The notes under the pieces are model-generated. The model made no database searches, was not told the DNA's origin, and worked only from the letters and a program-made list of their open reading frames with translations. From positions 1,054,001 to 1,118,000 of the forward strand of contig JANFNE010000020.1 of NCBI GenBank assembly GCA_024867545.1: a stretch of DNA of 64,000 bases. The letters run 5' to 3'. The stretch comes from Phytopythium helicoides (Eukaryota; Oomycota; Peronosporomycetes; Pythiales; Pythiaceae). The translations under genes were made by a program, and so were the position numbers. Shown here one piece after another: positions 40,894 to 50,771 of the stretch (its first letter is position 1; each line of letters begins with the position of its first letter).

Positions 40894-41871
40894 CTAGTCT
40901 CTAGCAAGGAACGAGATACCAGCAACGCGTTCGCTTTCCTCCCACACCTCTCGCGCAAATTCTTTCGAGTTTGTGGTCGGCGCTGGATTCTCGAGCGCCG
41001 GGAACCCCCACACCTTGAGGAACCACGGGCCATAATAGTCAGCGTTCTGGAGGGTGTTCGCTGTAGCCGCGTAGATCGTTGGCAGTGCACCTATCGCCGC
41101 TTTCTGGAAGAATGGCATCCATGCCGCTATTTTCCAGATGAGGCGCGTGATACCCGCATTTGAATCAGCCGTGTTTGATAACGCGCTTGTTTTAGCGGCG
41201 CCTGGGTGGCAAGCAACCACCTTGACACCCGTGATGTTGGCAGCCTCCAGACGACGCGCCAGTTCCTTGGTGAACAGCAAGATGTACAGCTTCGTGAGAG
41301 CATACGAACCAAGCGGAGAGTATCCTTTGGAGCTGGTCAAGATGATCTCCTCCTTCGGTATAATCGACGCAAAGTTGTGGTTGCTGCTGCTCATGTTGAC
41401 AATACGCGAAGGAGCACTCGCCTTCAGCAACTCCAGTAACTCGAACGTGAGCACGAAATGACCAAGATGGTTAGTCGCGAACTGCCGCTCGACGCCGTCA
41501 GAAGTGAGCTCAAACGGGATAGCAAATACGGCTGCGTTGTTGATGAGAACATCCAGTCGCGAGTGCTTCGCTCGAAACGCAGCGCTGAACGCTCGAACAC
41601 TCGACAAACTGCTCGTGTCAAGAAGCATCACTTCCACTGAACCAGCGCCATCGACGCCCTTGATCTCGCCTTCGATCTTCTCAGCTGCAGCCTTGGCTCG
41701 CTCGGCGTTTCGACACGCGAGTACGACGTGGGCTCCCTTCTTGGCTAACACGAGCGCTGCTTCATATCCGATGCCAGCGTTGGCGCCGGTGATGATGATG
41801 ACTTGTCCGTTGAGCGATTCGATGGAGTCGACGGTCCAGTTCTTGGGGACGCCGTGCTTCGGTGTCATCAT
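40894..41871 (-). CDS. Short-chain dehydrogenase/reductase, paralogue 2 of 4
   Basis: 325 residues from the ATG pair at 41871. TGANAGIGYE, catalytic Ser in NMSSSNHNF, and YALTK are present. The usual NNAG reads NNAA here. The frame is open upstream to 41955 without an ATG, and that stretch is shared with paralogue 4, so it is a conserved leader. Nearly identical to paralogues 1, 3 and 4 over the N-terminal Rossmann half. About 92 bases (41399-41490) are identical to paralogue 3 (43633-43724) but not to paralogue 4. Confidence 0.9.
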   Translation of the reverse strand: MMTPKHGVPKNWTVDSIESLNGQVIIITGANAGIGYEAALVLAKKGAHVVLACRNAERAKAAAEKIEGEIKGVDGAGSVEVMLLDTSSLSSVRAFSAAFRAKHSRLDVLINNAAVFAIPFELTSDGVERQFATNHLGHFVLTFELLELLKASAPSRIVNMSSSNHNFASIIPKEEIILTSSKGYSPLGSYALTKLYILLFTKELARRLEAANITGVKVVACHPGAAKTSALSNTADSNAGITRLIWKIAAWMPFFQKAAIGALPTIYAATANTLQNADYYGPWFLKVWGFPALENPAPTTNSKEFAREVWEESERVAGISFLARD

Positions 41872-42730
41872 TTCTTGAGTGGGCTGGTTTGAGTTGGGCG
41901 AATGTGGTGTGTTGAATGTAGAGCCGATTTGGTAATGAGCTGAAGGAGATTCCAAGTCTCATTGATGCTTTTTGGTGTCAGAAGGAGGGGCGCTACAGAG
42001 CAGTGAAAGTCTGCAACGATGACAGTTCGTTGGAGGGGAGGTGAAACTCGTAGGATTGATCTTTTTTTAGGCATCGCCATGAATATCTGCGGTTGTAATC
42101 ATGCTGCTGCTGCAATCATTGGTACGATGCTGTGCTGTACCACCCCAGGGATTCGAGAGTGATTCGACTCAGTTCGCCCTCTTCTCTGCACTCATTTTCC
42201 GGTCACGTCGACCGATCTGCTTTGTGATCCATCCTAGTTGCTGATGTTCGCGCAAAGTCATCGCTCTGGTATCTTGTTATCGTAGGTTTATCTGCTTCGA
42301 GGAAACACTTGTGTTAGAAGGGCCACCGGAAACCCGGAATTGACTAAATGACTCAAATTGGCGTGAAGTGAAGCGAAGTGACAAAAAATTTTGCGCAGTC
42401 AATATGATTACCGTTTGAGTCAATTCAAACTAGCATTCTTCGCTGTAATCAACATCTACTAAACTGCGAAATACCTCCGACCATGTGCAAGATCTAGTTC
42501 ACTCTGGATTTTACACTGTCGATTCGCCTGCAGCTCGTGCTCACTTTTTCCAACCCGAAACCTCAAGTGCCAACAAGGAATTTGGAGTGAGAATGAAGCG
42601 TAAACTCCTTTGGCTCCGGCATGTTAGTCATTCTTACCTCATTGCTGAGTGATCCATGACTAAAGGTGAGAAGTTCGAAGCAGTAATCAAGGGCTTCGAG
42701 GTCCTAGACTTAGTCGAAATGTTTCGAGTG

Positions 42731-42768
<38 letters not shown>

Positions 42769-43251
42769 GACTCCTCTATCTGTGTAGGGACGCAGGTCGT
42801 GAACTACAAAAGATGTAAAAGTCAAGCGTGTTCATTCCTGATACCAAGCTCCGCTCAAGAGGCCAATCACGTTGCGATAACATCGAACTTTCGCCACGTT
42901 GACTAACTGAAGAAACTGACGTCGAGCATTCAAATGAAGGTACCGGCGGCGAAGGTTGGGGAACACACACGAGTGACTCGCACCATCTAACACAACCCTT
43001 CAGATTCTTTTGTGGCTCCGAGTGCTTGCTGGACCTCTATCGCTCACGCGTCAAACTTGTTACTCGAGTCACAACAGTGGCCATTCATCAACGTGCTTGC
43101 CATATCATTTTGATTACCTCTTGAAGGAGTGTCACTGAGCGGTATTGGGTGTAATCAAGAACTCCAGAGAACTTCGGTTCCTTTCAAACCATTAGAGTAT
43201 CTTCATTCGAAAATCTGTTTTCCATCGACCTCGTAGCTCATCGTCTCCACC
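41872..43251. other. Spacer between SDR paralogues 2 and 3
   Basis: AT-rich sequence holding the divergent upstream regions of paralogues 2 (-) and 3 (+). The first 80 bases resemble the leader of paralogue 4. A 35-base T run lies at 42732-42766. No gene recognised. Confidence 0.5.
42732..42766 (+). repeat. Homopolymer of about 35 T
   Basis: Uninterrupted T run in the spacer. On the minus strand this is poly(A), as left by retroposition, but no retrocopy was recognised beside it. The length may be inexact for technical reasons. Confidence 0.8.
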
Positions 43252-44226
43252 ATGGCAAGCCAAGAACGCGGCGTTCCGAAGGACTGGACCGTCGACTCCA
43301 TCCGATCGCTCAACGGACAAGTCATCATCATCACCGGCGCCAACGCTGGCATCGGATATGAAGCAGCGCTCGCGTTAGCCAAGAAGGGAGCCCACGTCGT
43401 ACTCGCGTGTCGAAACGCCGAACGAGCCAAGGCTGCAGCTGAGAAGATCGAAGGCGAGATCAAGGGCGTCGATGGCACTGGTTCAGTGGAAGTGATGCTT
43501 CTTGACACGAGCAGTTTGTCGAGTGTTCGAGCGTTCAGCGCTGCGTTTCGAGCGAAGCACTCGCGACTGGATGTTCTCATCAACAATGCTGGTGTGTTCG
43601 CCGCCCCGTTCAAGTTGACACCAGAAGGCATTGAGCGGCAGTTCGCGACTAACCATCTTGGTCATTTCGTGCTCACGTTCGAGTTACTGGAGTTGCTGAA
43701 GGCGAGTGCTCCTTCGCGTATTGTAAACGTTAGCAGCAACAACCACAAGCTTGTTTCAATTGTGCCGAGGGAGGAGATCGCTATGGACAACCCATCCAAG
43801 ATCTCTCCCGTAACTGCATACGGACTCACGAAGCTGTACAACATCCTCTTCACTAAAGAACTAGCGCGTCGCTTGGAGCGTGCTGGTGTTGTGGGAGTGA
43901 AAGTGGTTGCATGCCATCCGGGCATGACGCGGACAAACGTGCTTTCGACAAACATCACGGAGAACTCGGGCATCGTCAGTTTATTTTGGAAGCTCGCATC
44001 GTGGGTGCCTATCTATCAGAACGCTGAGGTAGGAGCGCTGCCGACTATCTATGCTGCTGCAGCCGACAACGTTCACAACGCTGACTACTTTGGCCCATGG
44101 TTTCTTCACGTTTGGGGTTACCCCGTCCTTGAGACTCCCGCGGCGACGACGGACTCGACGGAATTCGCAAAAGAGGTATGGGACGAAAGCGAACGTATTG
44201 CCGGGATCTCGTTTCATGTTGACTAG
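43252..44226 (+). CDS. Short-chain dehydrogenase/reductase, paralogue 3 of 4
   Basis: 324 residues, no intron. TGANAGIGYE, NNAG, catalytic Ser in NVSSNNHKL, YGLTK, GVKVVACHPGMTRT and ADYFGPWFLHVWG are all present, so it is presumably active. Its first 330 bases match paralogue 1 almost exactly. The stretch 43633-43724 matches paralogue 2, and the last 500 bases are its own. The upstream sequence differs from that of paralogue 1, suggesting separate control. Confidence 0.93.
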   Translation: MASQERGVPKDWTVDSIRSLNGQVIIITGANAGIGYEAALALAKKGAHVVLACRNAERAKAAAEKIEGEIKGVDGTGSVEVMLLDTSSLSSVRAFSAAFRAKHSRLDVLINNAGVFAAPFKLTPEGIERQFATNHLGHFVLTFELLELLKASAPSRIVNVSSNNHKLVSIVPREEIAMDNPSKISPVTAYGLTKLYNILFTKELARRLERAGVVGVKVVACHPGMTRTNVLSTNITENSGIVSLFWKLASWVPIYQNAEVGALPTIYAAAADNVHNADYFGPWFLHVWGYPVLETPAATTDSTEFAKEVWDESERIAGISFHVD

Positions 44227-44556
44227 ATGTTTGCAGTAGTGGTAAACACCTCGCAACACAAGTCAAGCAGAAATAAAAGGAAAACATGACTTCATATTTG
44301 AATAGGAACGCGCCTCCCACAAAGCCTACCAGATCGGCTTGATCATCAAAAGTCGTATTGCTACTCATATGGTAGCGTAGAGAGAGAGAGAGAGCAACAG
44401 GGATGTCGCTCGCTGGGGGTCGAGTTCGACGGCTTCATCCGAGCCATAAACTTTACGTATGCAGAACAGATCAATGTAATTGAAACTCGCTCAAGGCTGC
44501 GGAGAGTTCAAACTTATCCAAGATATAAAAACAGAAGGGGATTGCCATCTAACTTC
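44227..44556. other. Spacer between convergent SDR paralogues 3 and 4, with a (GA)n tract
   Basis: 330 bases shared by two 3' ends. A short GA repeat lies at about 44379-44394. Nothing else recognised. Confidence 0.5.
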
Positions 44557-45531
44557 CTACTCGACAAGAAACTTGATGCCAGCAATGCGCTCGCTCTCCT
44601 CCCATACATCGCGCGCAAAGTCCTCCGAGTTCGAAGTCTCTGCAGGGGTCTCAAGCGCCGGTGTCCCCCACATTTTGAAGAACCGTGGGCCGTAGAAGTC
44701 GGCGTTCTGGATATTGTCGGCTGTAGCTGCGTAAATCATCGGTAGCGCACCCGCTGACGCCTTCTGAAAGAGAGGAAGCCACGCTGCCATTTTCCAGAAG
44801 AAACGAGTGATACCCGAATTTGAAGCAGCTGTGTTGGATAACGAATTCGTTTTTGAAGCCCCTGGATGACAAGCAACCGCTTTCACCGTCTTGATATTCG
44901 CAGCCTCCAAACGGCGTGCCAGCTCTTTGATGAAGAGAATGTTGTACGCCTTCGTGAGGGCATAAGCGTCGAGCGCAGAGTACTTGATCATATTGGTCAA
45001 GGCGATCTGATCTTTCGGGACAACCGACGCAAAATTTTGGCTATTGCTACTTATGCTCACGACACGCGATGAAGCACTTGCCTTGAGAACATCAAGTAGC
45101 TCAAACGTGAGCACAAAGTGGCCCAGATGATTGGTGGCAAAGTGGCGTTCCGTCCCATCAGGGGTAAGTTCAAAGGGGACTGCGAACACACCAGCGTTGT
45201 TGATGAGAACATCCAGTCGCGAGTGCTTCGCTCGAAACGCAGCGCTGAACGCTCGAACACTCGACAAACTGCTCGTGTCAAGAAGCATCACTTCCACTGA
45301 ACCAGCGCCATCGACGCCCTTGATCTCGCCTTCGATCTTCTCAGCTGCAGCCTTGGCTCGCTCGGCGTTTCGACACGCGAGTACGACGTGGGCTCCCTTC
45401 TTGGCTAACACGAGTGCTGCTTCATATCCGATGCCAGCGTTGGCGCCGGTGATGATGATGACTTGTCCGTTGAGCGATTCGATGGAGTCGACGGTCCAGT
45501 TCTTGTGCACGCCGTGCTTCGGTGTCATCAT
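44557..45531 (-). CDS. Short-chain dehydrogenase/reductase, paralogue 4 of 4
   Basis: 324 residues from the ATG pair at 45531. TGANAGIGYE, NNAG, catalytic Ser in SISSNSQNF, YALTK and ADFYGPRFFKMWG are present. The 5' half and about 90 bases of leader match paralogue 2. The stretch 45115-45215 matches paralogue 1 (38941-39045) instead, so the gene is a mosaic. The C-terminal half is the most diverged of the four. Last member of the array. Confidence 0.92.
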   Translation of the reverse strand: MMTPKHGVHKNWTVDSIESLNGQVIIITGANAGIGYEAALVLAKKGAHVVLACRNAERAKAAAEKIEGEIKGVDGAGSVEVMLLDTSSLSSVRAFSAAFRAKHSRLDVLINNAGVFAVPFELTPDGTERHFATNHLGHFVLTFELLDVLKASASSRVVSISSNSQNFASVVPKDQIALTNMIKYSALDAYALTKAYNILFIKELARRLEAANIKTVKAVACHPGASKTNSLSNTAASNSGITRFFWKMAAWLPLFQKASAGALPMIYAATADNIQNADFYGPRFFKMWGTPALETPAETSNSEDFARDVWEESERIAGIKFLVE

Positions 45532-45615
45532 TTCTTGAGTGGGCTGGTTTGAGTTGGGAGAAGGTAGCGTGTTGAATATAGAGCCGATTTGGTAATGAGC
45601 TGGAGTAGGCTCCAA

Positions 45616-46328
45616 AATCCCATTGATGTTTTTTTGGTGTCAGAAGGATGCGGGCATTTGAAGTTGGTGGTCGCAAGAAGGGCCTTTTCTTTCGCTTGAT
45701 TGATTACATTTATTGTTGCGTCGACATGACAGTCTCGGCTGTAATCATAGTACCTACAATCATTCACAACGCAGGTAGTCCGTACAAACAGAGTGTACCT
45801 GTTCCCGTCTCAATCTCAAAGAGTGCGCTTCGTCATAGTGATGCAGCTGGTCTCGTCCTTGTTATATTCTCTTCCCATCAATCAAGTCATCTTTTCAGGT
45901 GCTTTCGAAGTGCTTGAGTTCATGTTTTGCACGCGTGTCGAGATTTTGAACGAAGCATGGCGAGGACATCAAAGCGAGAAGTAGACGCCCAGTTCGTACA
46001 TGTCCTGGGACTGAACTGGACACATTCGCAATTGCACTCTTGTTTGTTGTTGTTGTTGTTGTAATGGTTGGGTCTCCATCGTACCATATGAAGTTACGAC
46101 TGCATTCGCTCAGCAACATTGTATTAGCAACCGCTCAGGGGACTTGCAAAGTCACAATCAAGTTTGTGGACTTATCGAATACAAGTGGGTTAACCATTAC
46201 AGCCAAATCGAAAGCTGGTACCAACAGAGAGAATATGAATCGATTGCGTACTTGGCAATATTTACTACAAGCGAGGAGAACAGCAAACTTGTGGCCGATC
46301 GAAAATGTATTGATGGCAACTTTGCTTT
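45616..46328. other. Intergenic region with no recognised gene
   Basis: AT-rich upstream region of SDR paralogue 4 and 3' flank of the FANCB-like gene. A GTT trinucleotide run (TTGTTGTTGTTGTTGTTG) lies near 46040-46060. Short frames here lack domains. Confidence 0.45.
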
Positions 46329-49300
46329 TCACTTCTTTGCGTTCGCATTGCCGAACCAAGTGTCATGAAACTCCGCACGCTCCTTCAGCACGTGTATCAA
46401 TGCTACTACACGCAGATCGGTTTCCCGTTGCATCGCGCGTTGGGACCTGACAAACTTGGACACGGAATCTTCGTTGCCTTCATCAACTTCCGTACCTTTG
46501 AAATCTGAAACATTCTCATCAGGTGGAACGAGCGAGCGGCGCTGTATTGACAACACCTCGCGCCGGAGCCCACAAAGACAGCGCAATAGGTCCACAACGT
46601 GAACTGTGCGCAGAGGGTTGTGGATTGCGTACACATCCCTGGGAAGCTCCTTCATAAATTGGCCCATGAAAAATGCTGATTGCTGTTCATCGCGATCCGA
46701 GTAGTTTGCCAGCGCAAACGTTGGGCGTACGAGTGTTGGCGTAATGCGCCTGGCGGTGGTAGCATTGACAGTCGTCAAGCGATGGAGCCACATGGGAATA
46801 TTGCTACCTGCTGATAGAAGTAGAAGCTCTGCACTGGCTGCACCCGTACAATCTGTGTCTAGATTATCACGCAATGATGAATTGTGGACCATCAATTCTG
46901 CCGCAGTGATGTTGACCGATGCGACGGGAAATGACTTTGGGGTTTGGCCAGCAAAGCGTACGGTATCTAGTCGACCCCCTTCTGGGATAGATTTGGGATC
47001 ACAAGTTGCGGTCCAGTGGAGCCAAATCTTTCCGACTAGCCTCGCTTCTCCGTCTCGAAGTAGATCGAGCGGTGACTGGTCAAGCGAGATGTCGAGAATA
47101 AGCACGATCTCGCCGTTTGACTTCTTGCCTTGCGGCTGAAAAGCCGATACTTCAGATGATCGCGCTGTGAAAAATGGAGCACCGAAGGTTGTGTTATCAT
47201 CTCCACGTACGGGTGACAAGGATATTGTTGCAAACGTGTCGAGCAAGACCCTGGAGCTCGTATTGGCTATTGAGACTTCGATTCGAATTGTGGATGTTTG
47301 TGGAACGTACTGGACCACTCGATACTGCTTCATCTTTAGAGCACAAGATATCACGGGGAGAGTAGCAAACGGTATAAACGCATCCGTTTCTTCAATTACA
47401 TCGTCGTCAGCGTTTTTCGAGATGCCAACGACTTCTTCGAGTCCCTCGAGTATGGAGAGTGTAGGCGATGCTTCGTTACCGTTGACAGACGGAGGAGCAG
47501 GGTCACATGATAATAATGAGCAATCTAAGCCAGCTTGTGCTCGATTGGAAGTCCACCACTCGCCCATCACCAACCGGTTCAATTGTTCTCGCAGACCTCT
47601 CTTATCTTGTGTGATAGCTTTGAGTCTATCAAACTCTAGCAGCCCGTTCGCGACACGATTTTCTAAAGAATTCACAAGCGTGTCCAGGTGGGGTTGCAAC
47701 GCCGAGAGCGCACCTCCTCCACTTGAGTCGTCTTCATTGGTATCAGCGTGGAAAACTCCCTTATGAGTGCGCTCAATGTATTTGAGTGCAGAGTATCCAG
47801 CTGATTTGGAGTCTCTTGGTCGCTTTACACCCCTTTCTTTCTTCGACCCGGCTGTTTCGCGCAATCTCAGGCGCAAGCACACCGTTTTTTCTCTCGCCGA
47901 TGGTTGATGGAGTAGCACGCTTCGTTTCACTAGTTGATTGGAAACCGTTGGATCATCAGCAATTGCATCAGCTGATTCAGTGGCAACGTGATTAAGTAGC
48001 AATACTTGAGCCGGGAGAACGCTAGGATTTCCCTCGAGAAAGCAAAACTCTCCAATGAGCACATCACCTACGTGTTTGAAACCTGCTTATTGATTAGCAT
48101 AGGTCACTCATTCAAACTGATCACTTCACAAACGAACTGTACCTTGGAGAATCTCGATGGTTTCATTCGGGTTTGTTGGATCAAAGGAAAGAAGGAACCA
48201 CGAACGATTCATATTTGAGCAATGCACAGATATCACGGAGCGCCTTGCATCGTTGTCATTGCCGATAGTGTGGCTACACAATAGCAATGATATTAGGTCG
48301 AAGCGGAAATTCGACTCTGCAATAATAAACTTACATGCTGATCGGAGTGGCCGGGAGCACCAGCGAGGCGACTACAAGTCCATTGGTATACACGTAGATC
48401 GAGTTTGTCGTCGTTCCGACGACGAGCAATGCGTTGGAGAGAAGGTCAATGCGCTGTGTGGCATCAAATCGGGCGGGAATCTGCAGCTCCGCCAGAGTTT
48501 GTACCCAGTCTGAGGGCGACGAAAACCGTGCTTAGGGGCGTCCATGCCGTTCATAATCGACACACAAACCACTTGCTCGTCCACAAGTGAGGAGTCAGCG
48601 GAGAAAGTAGGAACGTAGACAGCAGGGACTGGGCTTTAACAAAGATTCTGGTAATCTCTCATCGGTCGGGAAACTCAGCCATCTATGGCGCTCTCCTTGT
48701 CTGGGAGCATGAAGTAGATCCATTAGACTCGGACAGACTTGATTGAATGGAAGGATAACGCTACCTGCTCGCACTGGTTTGCTCACTAACAGTGTGTATC
48801 AGCAAATGAGAGTGTGGCGCCATGTTTTCGCTAATGTGGTTCACCGACACGATCCGTTTGACTGGAGTATCATCACCATCCTGGCGAACGTCAACGGGGT
48901 TTCGCCAACAGTGAAACTCGGCTGCATCGCCCTCTTGGATCATTGTGAGAACCAGCACCATTTGTGACCTCGGCGTGAACACCACCGCGAAAGGTCCGTC
49001 TGTCAGATGGACCTGCACCTCATCCGAGTCACCGACATTGGCCGTCGCTGTCTCCATCATCACCGACGGAACCTCCACGCAGTTCAGCAGCCGCAGCTGC
49101 GCCGTTCGGCGCTGCTTGTCCACACACGTGAGTCGAGCAAACCACAGCGTGGCATGGCTCGTCTTGTTGCAGTCTGAAGAGCTCGAGCGCCTCCGCTTTC
49201 TCCTCGCCCCAGTCTGCTCGCTGCTTCCCGCCTGGTCTCCGCTTCGGTCCTCCAGGAACGCCAGCAGGACGAACCTCCTGCGGTCACTCCACCATCAGCA

Positions 49301-49601
49301 CCACCACAGCCACAACTTGCAACACAACGACCGCCACATACACCGCGAGCTCCTGGTCCTCCACGAACTGCGCAGCCACCAGCCTCGCAGCCTCCGGCAG
49401 CGCTCCGCCCGCCGCCTCGACGCCAAACTCCAGCAGACCAACACTCTTTCCCCGCGCGTCCACCGCCACCCGCTGCACCTGCAGCTCCTGCTGCTCCATG
49501 CACTTCGCCCGGCTCAGCACTAGCGCAGCGCTCGCGTCGCCTCCCCAGCCGTCGGCCGCCAGCAGGAACCGCGCGCCATCGGGTGAGGCCGCGCTCTTCA
49601 T
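46329..49601 (-). CDS. FANCB-like beta-propeller protein, with apparent frameshifts
   Basis: Multi-exon minus-strand gene. Secure 3' exons: 48273-48143 and 48067-46329 (in phase through ETIEILQG/DVLIGEF). Upstream coding blocks lie at about 49601-49290 (MKSAASPDGARFLLAADGWG), 49165-48790 (RTAQLRLLNCVEVPSVMMET) and 48720-48335 (LLVVGTTTNSIYVYTNGLVV). A WD-like first half, an ELLLLN-type segment (PAQVLLLNHVA), a conserved middle (MKQYRVVQYVPQTSTIRIEV) and a helical end resemble the Fanconi-anaemia core subunit FANCB in layout. No single motif is decisive. The frame breaks at a C run near 48625 and an A run near 48522 (plus strand), and exons 1 and 2 do not join in phase. So it is either a gene with sequencing indels or a recent pseudogene. 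Confidence 0.5.
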
Positions 49602-49764
49602 CGTTTTTTGCGGTAAATGGTCAAATCAAACAAGAAACTAAGCCAAAGAGGTGTGGCCAGTGGGTGCGTGTCTGGAAGCGTGTTGTCACTTTGCTACTAT
49701 TGGTCAAAATAATTATACTAAATCAGTTATCGGGCCAGACAGCTCCACTTCAACTTGCCTTGCT

Positions 49765-50040
49765 TGGCTTGCCGAGAGCTCATTGGTCGCATCGTGGATG
49801 CCAATGCAAAGTCCCAAGTTCTCCCCGCAGCGTCGCTCTGCCGGATCCTAGCGGCTCGATGCGACCGTTATGGAGGGCTCCCTAGCGACGAACGAATGGC
49901 TGACAGAGCAAGCTGCACCACTCGATGCCCAGCCTTTTCTTCTCAGTCGTGAATTTGCAAGATGGAGTCTAAGCGGCCGCATTTCCCGGCTCACGACCCG
50001 GGGCCCCGCTCCAAACCTCCAGACCCTTCCAGGCCAGCCG
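49765..50040 (+). repeat. Dispersed repeat, copy B (partial)
   Basis: Matches copy C at 56937-57180 and, reversed, copy A. Landmarks are GGCTTGCCGAGAGCTCATTG (about 49771), GCAGCGTCGCTC..CCGGATCCTAGCGGCTCGATGC (broken match, 49830-49861) and GAATTTGCAAGATGGAGTCT (about 49951). The CTCACGAC stretch near 49990 is followed by sequence not seen in the other copies. Confidence 0.75.
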
Positions 50041-50771
50041 CGGCATCTTTGGTGTGCGTTTTCAAGTCCGCGGCGTCGGTGATCGGCCACGAAGGAATTT
50101 GGCGCGCAACGAGCCAGTCGAGGTAGCCATGCAATTGGCTACGCGACGCGCACGCGTGCGGCAGCGGACGAGGAAGCGCTGGACGCAGGTCGTCCACGGC
50201 GTGCTCCTGACCAGCTGGAACGACTTTGTCAAGTACGCTGTGGGAGTATTGCTTCGCCTCTTCTGCGAGGTCGCGTGCACCACCATTGCGGGGACGTTGC
50301 CACCAACAAGATCACCCACGTGCTGCGCATCCGGATCAAGGGATCTGGACCTCAGCAATGCTGAGGACGCGGTCTGGCGTACGCCATTGACTGCACGCGC
50401 GGCTCAACGTGTTTTCCAACCATTCTTCCAACAATTTTCTTCAATCCTCAGCCCATCCGCTAGCATGTCGGGTTGGAGTTTCCAGCCACATGGCGTGCTG
50501 GTTTGGGTGGCTCCGACCTTGAGAGAGGGAGGGGACGACTCCTTCGGGAGCGCCGTTGACCGCCGGTTCTTCTCAGAGCAAAAAAGGAGAAGCCGGTAAT
50601 GCTCGGGAGTTGCTTGGCGCAGCACTGCTGCGCCTTCAGGGGCCAAGCACGGACGTTCGAGACGACGGGAACTAGGTAGTGCTTACACGTGCCTTCAGGC
50701 AGTAACTTCTAGTATCTATTGGTTGATGGAGTATTATCGTTGCCAATCTCACCAACTTTTTTTTTTTTTTT
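50041..50771. other. Region between repeat copy B and the kinase pseudogene
   Basis: One plus-strand frame (50054-50599, 181 codons) is open but shows no domain and overlaps an antisense frame. It may be further repeat-derived sequence. A poly-T run lies at 50757-50773. No other gene recognised. Confidence 0.35.

Noticed and set aside
41872..41955. N-terminal extension of SDR paralogue 2 (and the matching stretch of paralogue 4)
   Set aside because: The extension starts with a non-ATG codon; the conserved ATG pair downstream aligns with the starts of the other paralogues, so it is treated as leader.
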